Positions 50,468 to 63,660 of a stretch of DNA of 64,000 nt are shown piece by piece. The stretch comes from Rhea pennata (taxonomy: Eukaryota > Chordata > Aves > Rheiformes > Rheidae). Under the pieces are notes generated by a model. It did not search any database and was not told the DNA's origin. It saw only the letters and a program-made list of their open reading frames with translations. The stretch spans positions 116,257,966 through 116,321,965 of the forward strand of contig NC_084664.1 in assembly GCF_028389875.1 (NCBI RefSeq), read 5' to 3'. Position 1 is the stretch's first letter, and each line of letters begins with the position of its first letter. Position numbers and translations under genes: made by a program.

Positions 50468-53400
50468 TCCTCACAGGTCTGTGTTACAAAATTTGAGACA
50501 GTGGACAAATTGTTGATTATCTGTATCCTCACCTTCAACACATCAATAAGGAGATGTACTAAACTGCCTAAGTGGCAAATCTCATATTTAAATCAAAAAG
50601 ATGGTTACTCTTGTGAATTCAACACATCTGCAGAGCCAGACCATGGTCTGATACATCATATTTTACATATCCATACAGTTAATTTTAGTTAGTCCTATGA
50701 AGTTCTCTTCTTTGTACTTGTTACAATTCTTCTATTAGAAAAATTAAGTAACAAAAAGTATGAAAATGTCAAAATACCTGATTAATTATCTGTTGTTGCA
50801 ATTTTTCTCCAGACACTGAAAGAGAATGAAAATAATTAGTTTGTACATATTTTAATGAATACAAACATACACACATGCTACAAAAATGGTGAAGTCAAAA
50901 AAAAGAAATCAAACAGGTTCTAGTTAAACAGTAGAGTTTACCAAGTGTAAATGACTTGGAAAAACCTTCAAAATGGAAATCCACTTAAAGCGGTGAAAGT
51001 GAAAGCAACTCGTCTTCTTCAAGATGTCATAAAAAGACGGCTGAGCTAGGAAGCCAGGCTTACTAGCCTGGTACCCCACAAGGCATTACAACATTCAAAG
51101 TTAAGAAAACAAATTTCAAACATGCACAATGAAGCCCCTCAAGTAACTTTGCAAGGAATATGTGACTGAGACGTTGGCAGCATCCAGCTCCTGATCTGAC
51201 CATCTGAGGAGAAGAGTGGCCTCTGCAGTTAACTGGCGATACAAGTTTGTGTGTGCGTGACGACTGAAGTCAGCCACCAGCTGGCTAAAAGAAGAAATCC
51301 TCCCCTGACAATCCCGCACGAAGTGGCGAGTTGAATTATGGCCTTGCTCACTCATCCTGGCTGCCTTCTGCAGCGGTGCTCAGCACTGTTGAAGACACGA
51401 CCAAAGCCTCGGCAGAACACTGCTTTTCCTACAACCACCCGCGACCCTATGAGCAATGACGTCTCAAACCTATTCTTTCCTTTCCGATCCAAAAGGACAG
51501 CGCTCTGGCCTCATTAACTGCTACCATGCGGTAGCTGGCGGAAGAGCAGCTGGTTTCAATTACTCTCCCTTTGCTATCGGAGACCATCAGCACATATTGG
51601 GGAAAGTCAGGAATTTCACACTTACCTATCCAGATAGGTCTACATGTATCCATCAGAGTGTTTTGGGGTAATAACGATAGGATGCTGTTTACAACCTGTC
51701 AATGTCACTATTAACTGGCAGAGGAGCCTATTTCTGCATAGCACTGGTGGCCGCCTCTTTCAGGACTGAAAATGTTGCTCCATTTCAACAGAATTTCATT
51801 GTACTGCTGTGTATGGCATAAGATACAGTTTTTAAAAATCATCTTCTCTACTGGTTCCCAAGAATACGCTTCTTAAGGAAAGCATTATAGATGATTTAGA
51901 TAAAGGTAATCACTGCAGGCTATCTTATAAGATGGTCTCTTATGATAATTATTTCCTCCATGCTTGTGTTGTGTTTTTGTTTGCTAAATATAAAAATAAT
52001 GCTTTTCTGTCTCCAAGAAAAAAATAAAGAAATATCATTGAGGGGAGATTTCCCTGAAAGTATTCCCTTGTTCACTAAGATCATATTTGGGAGTAATGGA
52101 ATTTATTCTTATAACTAATTTTTTAACCAAATAGATTGTTGGTAATAGAAGATTAAAGGAATATGTGTTTTTAGCATTCTCTAATGATATACAAGTTGCT
52201 AGGAAAGCAGAGTGTTTGAAATCTCTGGTTAGATCAACACTATTTTGCTCAAAGGTTTGTGGACTTTGAATACTGATGCTTTCCTGTTTCCTAGTACATT
52301 TGTTTTTAGGCTATTTTGATTCACTTTAAAGGAATTTTAATAACTTTCTGTTGACAGCATGGACAGCTGGTCTTGAGAATTAGTGAAAATTCACTTGTTG
52401 ACTGAGGAAGGAAGTGACATCAATGAGTTTCTAAAGTCAGCCCAGAGGGAGAAGCGAGCTCTGCAAGAGTAGCCTTACATGCCATTGTATTTACAGTCAT
52501 GCCTCAAGATGCAAACTGCAATATCAATCAAACCTGTGGTTTCTACCTCAGACAAATATAAAAATGAACAAAAAGACTGGGAAAGACCTTTCTGACCATT
52601 GCTGACACTGTTAAGGAAAATGTGAAGAATTTACGGCATCATTCTTAGTTCTTTTTTTTTGTTGATTTAAGTACAACAGTACCAATGAAAAAGCAGTTGC
52701 CTAAGTGTAGGATAAACTAGTAATGATGACATGGGTTAAACAGGACAGAGATTGACCAGCCAGTTAAAGATAGAAAGGAGATCAAATTCAAGGGCACCAG
52801 CAAACTGACTACTTATTCTCCATCTATTCACTGCATGACCCTTGTCCTCATCAGAACAACTCAATGAATCTGGTAAAGTCAGCAGTTCACTCAGAAGAGG
52901 CTGAGGTCCGTAATAAGAGATACAGTGAATTAAGGTGGATATACATTGGCACCTTTTATCATGAAGCCTGCAAAATACTGGTGTGTACCGTACTTTTGTT
53001 TTAAGGAGAAAAACTACAAAAAAGTGCAAAACCCCCATGAACACACAAAACAATACTTTCTTCTTCCTTAGCATCAATAAAAGTCTCTTATTTCTCTCTT
53101 CCTCATTGACAATAGATCATTATCAAGTTTGAAAGAGATAATCCTTTGAAACTAGCAACTACGAAATAAAAATGTCCCTTCAGAACTCACCTTAAGCAAA
53201 AAAGAAAAAAAAAGGGGGAGGCGGATTTTAAAAGGACTAAGAATGCTGTATCTTAACATGGATCCTTAAAGGATTTGGCACTCCACAGCAAACACACAGA
53301 ACTGAGAGGAGTTTCAACTTTTGGCTGACAACAACCATGGATGAAGGCGGCTTTGCTACTGACACTAACTGCAACTTCTTCTCCTGCCCCCCTCCTTTTT

Positions 53401-56400
53401 TTAATCCCCTGTTTACTCATACAGCAAATAGTCACTAATCTGTAATTTATATATGACACACTCATTTTTGAGAAGAATGTTTCTGTTTATGTGCCTTGTC
53501 ATTTCTAAGCCAGCCTGCTAGCATTCAGTAGAAGCACTGGAGGAGTTCCACTAGAGAGACAGCTCCAGACTCAAAGAATATGAGGCAATTTGACCAAAAT
53601 ATTCACAATATGCTAGACAGTCCCACAAGCAACACCTGGATTAGTCTCAAGATATTCACATCATTCTTGAAACGTACCAGAAGTTTCATTACTTGTAGAC
53701 CTACACACACTAAGTTCAACTTTTATACCAGTTTCTCCAGAGCCACTGTGGTGGCAGCTCATGCAAGATGAATGAATGCATGAACATCAAACTAATTGGG
53801 AGATTTACTGCCATCTGGAAATTCATATGGAAGTTGCACAGCAGGTAGCCCATGTAGTCCAAAAGCACATCTTTCACAAATCAGTTTGCATGTGAACGGA
53901 TTGTTCTCCTCCTATATTTTAATTACTATATTAAAAATTGTTTTTTCTACCTGTCATACGGCAAAGTCAGCTCAATAGTGCCATCTGACAAGACTTGAGA
54001 ATAAAATCAAATCAGAAGGCCTTAATCATAGACAACCATGTACCAATGATACATTTAGTCAAAATCCATGTATTTACCAGCACAAAGATTCTTGTTGGTT
54101 GAGACTCTACTCTCCTGACACTCTAACTGAGGCTAAACTGATGCAACTTTGGAATCCTGAGCTGGAGAAACAAGCCCATTGTTTGTAACCCCAAATTTAT
54201 CTCTAGTGATTTGCATGTTAAGTAACTCTAAAGTAATGTCTCTCCATCCACAAAAAATGTAAAGTAATACCTTGGTTTGGTTTTGGATAGTTGAAATAAA
54301 TGGCCTCATCGGGTTGACCTCAAGCTATATCACTTAAGAAAAAAAACATTTACAACAAACATTCTTTTAAGGATTTCTCTGTATTTTCATTCACTAATTA
54401 GTACACTAATTCCTGTTTCCAGGGCATCAACATCCTGTTTCCAGGGTTTTCAATTCTTTGCTTACTTCTTATAATACAGAAAATTACCTTAGTGAGAGAA
54501 TAATGCATGCTTTATAATGTACCTGACCAATGCAAGACACAAGAGCATGTCACAACTGATGCTGTCACGAGGAACTGCAACGTGGACTCCTCAGCCTTAC
54601 AAGTACAACCTACACAGAGAACACCACATAATTAAGCACACTATGTCCTGCTTACCTCCATACAAAGGAATGTGATATTTGTGCAGGTTTACAGATTAAT
54701 CTGCTGTAATTCTTTTGAATGTTAAACTACTTCCAGCTCAAATATAATTCAGATCACCAGGTACAAAAGATTCAGATTGGAAATACAAGTACAAACAGAA
54801 CAAATAACAACTTGATGCTGTTTCTTATGTCCAAGTAGTTGGATACATTAGGGAACAAACATGCTGTCAAAATCCTTCAGTATATAGCAAAAGAAAGAAA
54901 AAAAAAAAGTTTCATTTCAAAAGGTGAAAAAGTACTACTGCATTTAATTAGGGTGTAAAATCCTTTTAAACGTACTGGTCTGCCAATTTATGTGACGTGA
55001 CTGCTGCAAGTCCTAGGAACAAGGGGTTTCTTTTTGTCCAAAAATCAAGTCTCAATTTATACCTTAAAACATTATCATCAACATCAATAAAGAGAATGAG
55101 GTGGAATAAAAGGTTTGGTTCTTTAAGTCTTCAAATAATCCTACCAATATTTTTAGCATGAAGAGAAGGCAGGGGAAGAACAGGAATTCCGTGTTTGTGT
55201 CCCTGTTCCCAGTGTCTGAGGATTTCCAACCAGAAAGAGAAAAATGGGGAAAATCCCAGAAGGCAAGGGAGACCCTCAGCACATGAAAAAGCTCAGTTTT
55301 CCTCTGCAACAGCCATGATCACTTTCCTACAAGTGGGAATGGCAATACAAGGAAATCAGCTTTGGGGAAGAAATCTGATATTCTAATATCAGTTCAATTT
55401 TGTGTTTCCAGTTTGTGGACAGACACACTAAGAGCTTTTGACTTTATTTTTATTAATCTAAACACAAGAGACCTATGTGGTTGTGATCCATCCTATTTTC
55501 ATTACTGATTTCCTAATCTATCAGAGTAGTTTCTCAAGAGTGGAAAGAAACCAAAGCATCCATTCATGACCAACTTCTGCAGCTCTTCCCAGTGGCCGCA
55601 GGGCCAGAGGACAAAGCAGTAAGGTTTATTTTTCAGACTCATAAAAAATTTGTGTCACCCCTTCCTAGTTAAGTAGCCTGTAATTTGGAACGTAAAGACT
55701 CTAAAATATTTAAAGACAGAACCAAATATTTCCTGTAAATTAATCACAGAATCTCCACGAACACGATGCAACACAACTCCTTCAGATATGCGCAGCATTT
55801 ACGTCCTTTTTCTAACACGGAATCCAGAAAACTGAAACTGCTTATTTATAGTACTACCTTCAAAACCTACTTTAACTAACTTTGCACCTTTGCACTAATT
55901 ATGCGACTGAATACGATTACAGTGGCCCACAATGCATTAATCACATCTTCATGGTATTGCATAATCCTCCTCAGTTGTCACAACGCCAACTCGTAAGTTG
56001 CCCTGACAGTAGGAAACATAAAAAGAAACCCAAGTTGATACTGATTGAACCAAATGAAGGAAAGTTGGCCATCTCAAAACACTGAAATTCTCACAGCATT
56101 CCAAGGTCTCCTCAGCTAATTTTTCATGATTACTTTTGATATGAAAACAGACCTTTAATTGTCAATCTCTAATAAGGATGCAGAACTGTTCCCTGGGTGG
56201 TTCAAAGGACCCTGGGAAACCAAACACTTAGGAAAGCTCTAGTAGCCAAACATCTTGTGCTGATTAACATACACCATTCAGCTTCCATCTAAAGCAGTAA
56301 TAAAAAAATAAAAAGGGGGGGGGCGAGGGGAATGCTCTTGGTCTAACAAAAAAACATTAGTTTTAATAGGATTGAAGGCCCTCATTCATCAATTCTTTTG

Positions 56401-56641
56401 GGCATAAAAAGGTCAAGAGGGTGCAATTCTGTTTTAAAAAGCTATGCCTCAGCCAAATTCTCCATTGACTAACATTGTGTATATAATCACACTTAAGACA
56501 AGGAAATGTTAGAATATAAATTAGTTTATAATTTGGAGTTTTACCTGCCCTCTCCCTCATCAACATTGACAAGTATTTCCAAATGATTCAGCATTTTCTT
56601 TCGACCAGCACTGCCAGTATGCCCGCTACCTGAATTAGCAG

Positions 56642-56682
56642 GAAGTTCTAGAAACTAGAACTAGTTTCTAGAACTTCTAGAA
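56642..56682. repeat. Perfect 17-bp inverted repeat with three TTCTAGAA units
   Basis: Arms 56642-56658 (GAAGTTCTAGAAACTAG) and 56661-56677 (its exact reverse complement) are separated by two A's. The palindromic octamer TTCTAGAA occurs at 56646-56653, 56666-56673 and 56675-56682. TTCnnGAA is the core arrangement of heat-shock elements. The structure could form a cruciform or hairpin, or bind HSF-like factors; function is not shown. Confidence 0.85.
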
Positions 56683-59600
56683 AGTTGCATTTTATTATCT
56701 TTTGAAAGGGAAGGCAAAGGTTTGTCACTGTGTTCCTTTAAGGATGGAAGATTTGAGATAATGGAAGCATGCCAGGCAGCATATTTCATTTTAACATTAG
56801 TACAATATTGATATGGTGCTTTGGATGGTTTCCAGCTGAACATCATGTGTATTTTCAATGCCTATTGGCATTCATCCTGTATCTAGCAACAAAAACAGTT
56901 TGTTTCAATTTTGGTTTAGAACTTAGTATTCAACTGCTTGCAAATGTTTTCTGTTGAATCTAACTACTTCATGCCTTTTTTGGATCCCTGCTCTCTTAAG
57001 CAACAAATCATAGATTCCTAGTCATCTGCAATTAGGCAGGCAAAGATTAGTTAATTTTGGCTCAGTATATGACTACATTTCTTCAAACTTCACCACAATA
57101 CATTCCCAATCCTATGGTAAGCACTGCCTCAGCTCTCATGCTGCTAACTGCAAGGGCCACTGCTTTTCCATTTGAAAACCCATGGACCAGCAGTCTCCAT
57201 TTTCATGTTGCCAGCTACATCAATGCTGCTTTATACTATGATTGTTTAGAGGAAAGGTCAAATAATCTGTTAAAATGCTTTCCTGACTACACTCCCATGT
57301 TAAGCTCAACTGCTTTTGTGGCTATCTTCCACAAAATAGATTTCTGGGCTTTGACTCAAAAGAAGTTACTTCCACCTGTCCAACACGTCCATGGTAGCTT
57401 CCTATATCAAGGCTTTCTCTTCGTGTTAAATGAAGGATGATTAACCCAGATTTCTTCCATTGAAGGAAAACTATCTGGCTTTTAGTACAAAAAGAGTAAG
57501 GTAAGAGCTCCTCTACAGGAAAAGACTATGGAGATTAACTAGGGCACGTGCACTTACATACTCACAGATCCCACACAGAAATAAAGCCAAGGACATATAC
57601 ACTGCTACTGCTTTAAGGCAGCTCAGACTCTGCACTGCACTGACATTAGGGCTAAAACTTTGCAGCAGTTTGGCTTTGGTTTTGGTTCCTGCTTGGTTTC
57701 TGTCCGCATTAAGAACATATGGCTGCCCCCACCCAGAGGAGGAACGTGACTGCAGTTGAAATTTGCAGTCGCATTAACTCTGTTGAGGCAAAGCCACACA
57801 GAGCCATGATCTTCATTCTGGTGTACCCTAGAGAGGGTCAGCTGTCAGTCTGTCACTTTTTGTAAGGATAGTCTGAAATCTGGCTCTGAAACACACCATC
57901 TCCACATAAACTTAATTTGAACAGCCTGGAAATGGTTGATGAAGACAAAGACATCAGAGCCACAGGCAAGCACCACACAAGCTTCTATGGGGTTATGCCT
58001 ACAGAGCCTTTCCTTTGACTCATCTGCAAGGACAGCTGCACCATAAACAGCAGCAAAGCTCCTCTGGTCTGAATCAGACGCAGAGAGATGCAAGATGTGC
58101 ATGCAGCAAGTCCACACATAGATGGAAAATGCAGCTTCTTGGCATTAATTACAAAATAGACTACCACAGCAGAGTCTCCATGGGAAGCCTTAGTCTATAG
58201 TTTCTGTATTTCAGAAATGAGAGAGATGAATTTTCTATACAACATAAGGCCAGGAAGTAACCAGTGGTGATGAAAGCAAACACTCTCTCAATTTACTGCT
58301 CTCTCTGAGTTATGGCTATATTAACAAACAGTACTTGTCTGAATCTGCCACTTTTTTTGTTTAAGGTCTAAATGTGCTACTTTAAAGCTTGCTCCTAGAA
58401 CACTGACTCAAATAACACACTGAAAGTGTTCCATTTGGAAGTAAAATATTCTCCAATAAGAATCTGACTCTTGCACACTGAAAAATGTTGCTCACACTTA
58501 GGAGGAAGATTATATGCAAGACAATCCTGTAGGTAAAGAATAAGGGGAAAAGGAAAGGTGGCAGCAAGCAGTCCTTTGAAATTGAAAATTAACAACTGTA
58601 AAACTAAAAAAAAAAAACCCAACAAAAAAAACCAGGGTGATTTTATAGTGAAAGATAACTAGGAGAAATGCAAAAAGGCAGCGAGACTTAAAGCAGAACA
58701 TAACCTTTCCTAATGCATGGTTTTGAATTAAGATTGGTCAGATACAAAACAAAAACCTACAGCAATCAGTTGCTGCAGGGAGTACAAATTTATCTACGTT
58801 TTGTATAACTAGAGTATGACCTTTTGCTACCAACTCTTGTGCTTGAATTCAGCTGCAGTTATTCAAAGTCATTTGTAAAAGGTCATCCATGGATAAGAAC
58901 ATAATATGAATCCAAGATGCACAAAGGTTCAAGTTTGTGCTATTTTGCCTTGCACCAGCCAAAATAAAGTGAGGAAGAAGGAGAAGGGTGGGAAGCCCAA
59001 TCACTGCTACAGATTTGGTTCTCAAATAGATCTGAATAGTTTGAAAACATTGTTTAATTTAATAACTAGACAATTTCCAACACCCGAATACAAATTACTA
59101 GAGTATACACAATTTTAATATTTGTCATTGGTGACTACATTACTGAGAGAAATTTTACCAAATAAGTCTACCTATTTGCCTTTTGCAATAGGAGTTAAAT
59201 TTTGATCACTACAGCACTGTTAAACCTCTTCCTCCCACTATCCTCCATCCTATGAAAAGATTATGGAAGCTCAGTTCCTATAGTTAAAGAAATCTGACTC
59301 TCCAGCTAAGATGGAGGTTTATACACATATTAAACATCTGTGCCTGTATTTCTGCATATTAACCTTTCTTTATTATTGGATTTTTCAAAAGATAGTGGAT
59401 GAGTCATGTTTTAGGGAGCCCTTAAAGAAGAACCTGTAAGAATATAGAATCTATTCTCAACAAGAAGAAAATTCAATAGATGCATATATAATATAGATGT
59501 ATATATAATAACATTTTTGGAACACCGAAGAACATGAGAAAATTTAGACTGTATTCTCCATATTGAAAAGGTAACTCACTAGGGGGGAAGAAAAGGATAT

Positions 59601-62454
59601 GAAGTTTATATCTAGAATTAAAAGTAAATTTATATAAAAAAGAATTGACAGTAGTTATTTCATCAGAAACTTATGAGACCACCTCCCCAAAAATCTCAAA
59701 ATCACTCTGAAAGCCAGTCTGCCACAGCTACAAGAAAGCACATTTAAGCTTTTCTGCAAAAAAAATTCTTGTTAAGGTGGAACATCCTTAAAGATAAAAC
59801 CTGCAGCCTGAGCTTTTGGTCTGCGCACTAACCACTACCACAAAATTTTGCTGGCAAAGCAACAGCTAAATGCTCATTGCACATGCTGCAGCTGATCGTT
59901 ACCACCTTCTCTCCTGCAGGTGAAACACCCTGATGCTCCATGCCGTAAAACAGCGCCATACTCTGCTTTGGCAGCAGTCTTTTGCTTACTTTAGAAATCC
60001 CAGTTGTGCCTCCCTCCGAGCACCATCATTGCTGCTTTGGCAGCGCTCAGACGTGGAAAGCAGCAGGGGTGACACCGCAAGTTCAGCTGGAGAAAACATT
60101 ATGAGAACTCAACTCACACATGTCACTGCAAACATGGTTAAATGTCTCCTTTTAATTAAACAGAGACTGAAAGTAACAGCGGTAAGGCAGTATCATGTAC
60201 CCAGAAACTACAAAGTGCCCCAATGGCAAAACCATAAATGATGCACTGTATCAATTCGATCATGCGGGAAGAGTGTAAATAGATGTTCCTAGCTTCTGCA
60301 CACTTTTTTCCACGCATAGAGGGTAAACTGTCAAATGGGCTTTAAAACCACACCTGCAGGTTTTTCACACACAAGCCCTTTCTGCCCACAAAATGCAATA
60401 CTGCTGTTTTCAAAGGACCATAGGTACATACCCAAAAGCTGGTGCTTAGGTACAATTTGCATCCATAAAATGTGCAGGTGCAGATTTATGGAGACCTATG
60501 AGAAGAATGAGGCTGCACAGCACACAACTACCATTTACATCTCTGCCTTCAGAAAACAACCTTAGTAATCTTCCCATTTGCCACCACAGGATGTAAACAC
60601 ACCAGATCTGAGATGGAGAGAGAGAATATTACAACTGAAATCACACCTGCGTTCATGATGGACAGCTTTATTTAAAACACATGTTCACCCAGTCCTGGTT
60701 TGCATCCTGGGTGTACATTAATACTTGCAGCGAAGATGATATCCTAAATAGAGGACAAAATCAATGCATCTTCTACAAGGGTGAAAAAGGATTCTAAAAG
60801 AGTCCTTAGCACGAAGTGACTAAATTAAAATATTTTCTTTTCGACTGCAAAATCACGCCTTGCTGCTTCTTCCCCAGTGAGCTGTGTTCTTCTTGCCATT
60901 AAAAAACAATCAAGCGTGCCTGACATGAATCAGTATGTGAATTACTGACCAAGTTAGCTTCAGCAAGTACTAAGTGACATATTCATAATTTGATGCCATT
61001 ATTCATGTGTAAGTTACTAATTTCTATTGAATTGAGCACTTGGGAGAAGACATTTCTCTTTTCTTCTGACAGGGAAACATAGTCAATATTGCATGTGATT
61101 ATCAACAGAACTTAACATGTTATTGGCGTACTGCTAATTGCAGGGGCACGGTCTTTACATATTCCTACAGTTAAAGGGAAAAAGGCATATTCCCATTTAA
61201 TTCATTGTTAATATTTATTTATAACTAGGTATAATTCTGTAACTAAAAACCTAATTAAAGAACATAAACAGAAACACAAAAGAAATGGGGAGAACATTCT
61301 CTTCAAATCAAAAAGTATTTTGGATCAAAGCCACACTTATTACTATTACTTAAATAATAAATGAGGAAAGAAAAAATGATTTGATGGGACTGAATTCCCT
61401 ACCTTTTCAGAAATCTAAAAAAGAAAATGTGATAATTGAGCATTCTTCCTGCCTTCCTTCTTCCCTCACCCCCCAGAAATTTTGAGCACCAAGAACATAT
61501 TGACTTCTTGCTATAAAGTGATTTGTCAGCTTTGGATTGTTTAGAATATAACAGCTAGGTCCAAGTATTACAAATAAATGAGAAGTAAATCTTCAGAAAA
61601 AATAATTTTGCATCTCAATGTTGGTGGTGGAGAGTAAAACAGTGGACAGTATTTTTTTTTTAATGGATAGTTAGATGCACAGCAAGATACTCTGAAATAA
61701 TAAAGCTGCAAACAACTCAGAGTTTCAGATTTCTTCTATTCATACAAATGTCTCAGTAACGTATTTACTTACAACAATACTTTTTCTCACTCTTAATTAC
61801 AGATAACTAGCTCCCAGGGGGGGCGGGTGGTGGGGACACAAACAAAAATGTAAGCCCCTCTGATTGCTGCCACACAGCACCAAAGTAAGTAACGTGATCA
61901 CAGGAAAAATAGGAAGTAGCCACATTGATCACATTAGGGCTTGGTTTCACATTGGCTTAAGCTACTCAGTGCCCGGCAGAAAGGGACGGTGCTGCCCTTG
62001 CCCCAGCCATAGTGATGTGCTCTTACTCCTTCCTTGTGCCAGCACAGGCGCATCTGCACCATGGGGACAAGCCACTATCACAAACCCGATTCAGCCCAAA
62101 ATTCTCGTCTTGCTCGATAGGCTGAGTTGCACCCATACCAGCTCTGACCAGCCGTGCGACGCCCTGCCAGCCTACGTGGTGGGGCAGACCACAGAGGCTA
62201 GGAGAAGCCCCCGTCTGGGGAAGCTCCCAAGGGGACCAGCAAAGACTCCTTGTATATCCACATCCTGAGAGCCTACAATGTGTTCAGCTGCTACCAAACC
62301 GCCGGTACCAGAACACGGACCCTTGTCACGAATGACTGAATGGTTCAGGTGAGCACTGATAGCAAAGCAAGCTCTCAGCCTGCTTGCTGTTTTCCTTTGG
62401 GGCATGCATTACACTGGGCTCCTTCTAAAAAACAAACTAACAAGCAAACCAAAA

Positions 62455-63009
62455 AATTCAGATACCCAGTCTACTTGGATTTCTAAAAGGTATTTGATAA
62501 GCTCTCTCACCAAAGATTTCTTAAGGAAACTTAGCAGGCACAGAATTAGAAGGAACATTTTTGCCTGGATTTAAAAAAAGAAAATGGTTAAGAGATAGGA
62601 AATGGAACACAGGAACTAATAGTCTCTTTTCACAGTGCAGGAAAGTTACCAGTGGAGTCCTGCAGGCAGTGAGAAAGAACCCATGCTGTTCAACACATTT
62701 TTAAGATCACTGAGAAAGGGATTGAACAGGGAGATGACAACATTTGCAAATGATATTAAGTTACTCAGAGTAGGAATGAGAGAGGCTACAAAGCTTTACA
62801 AGGCTTGGTAGGTAATAAAATGACACCTTAAATTCAATTTATACAAACTGATGCAAAATAGGCAAAAGAAATTTTAATTTGAACTCAAAAATGGTGGATT
62901 TTGAACGTACCATTACAATTCAGGAATGAGATCTTGGGGAGGTAATAGTGCTATGTAAGTATCAGTTCGATGCCCACAACAGTTGGAGAGAGAAAATTGA
63001 ATACTACAA

Positions 63010-63040
<31 letters not shown>

Positions 63041-63660
63041 TAATTATATTACTGTATATATGCCCATATGCATCTTGAATATGACATGAACAACTCCTGC
63101 TATATGCAACTCTGATCCTTCCATGCACATGAAGCAGGATGTGAGGGAACTGGAAAAGGACAGAAGAAGGTAAGATGGGTGGATTTAGCATAGGATAACT
63201 TGCACATGAGCATCAGCAAAGAAACCTGGAAAAGCAACAATCCAGAGGAGATATGATAGAGATCTGTAAAATCATAAGTGACATGGAAAGGGTGAATCAG
63301 CATTGACTGTTCACTGCCTCTTCTAATGCAAGGCCAGGGGGCATCAAATGAAGGAGGCAGATGGCAGGTTCAAAACAGACACGAGGAAGTCGCTCTCCAT
63401 GCGTCTGGGAAAGGAAACGCTGGCGGGGCACGTTACGGCTATGAAAACTTTAAATGGATTCGGGGGACAACTGAAGAAGCTGAGAGAAGGGAAATCCTTT
63501 GGGGATTAATAAGCAAATAGAAACTACCTCTGGAGCAGGAAGTCCCTGAATCACAAACTGTTGGAGTTTGGGAAAGCAACAGGAAGATGTTTCGCTTCGC
63601 TGCTAGGATAGTGAGCAAGGCGGAGCTTTGGTCTGATTCAGTACCGCTGCTTGTATGTGT
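62455..63660 (+). mobile_element. CR1-type LINE fragment: reverse transcriptase end and 3' UTR
   Basis: The sequence follows the last part of a CR1 ORF2 and its 3' region. A decayed VPQG-like 'gtggagtcctgcaggcagtg' and 'ctgttcaacacatt' (LFN) come first, then 'acatttgcaaatgatatt', where the catalytic FADD has become FAND. The 3' landmarks are 'atctgtaaaatcataagtgacatgga', 'gggggcatcaaatgaa', 'aggttcaaaacag', 'ggattc' and 'ctttggtctgattcagta'. This belongs to the older amniote CR1 type, different from the copy at 46.3 kb. A 26-A run (63008-63033) interrupts it. There are multiple frameshifts; it is inactive. Confidence 0.82.
63008..63033 (+). repeat. Poly-A tract (A26) inside the CR1 fragment
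   Basis: Run of 26 A starting after ATACTAC. About 150 bases following it show no clear CR1 resemblance, so this may mark an insertion or a local expansion. Confidence 0.85.

Noticed and set aside
52736-53077. Minus-strand frame starting MMLRKKKVLFCVFMGVLHFF, resembling a type II signal anchor, considered as the CHST9 first coding exon
   Set aside because: The known CHST8/CHST9 anchor sequence (LSVLIFGVAGLLLF-like) is well conserved and does not match. No good donor follows the hydrophobic stretch in a sensible place.
57057-57440. 127-codon plus-strand frame, one of the longest outside the genes and CR1
   Set aside because: No recognisable domain, codon bias or splice context. A frame of this length is expected by chance in 64 kb read in six frames.
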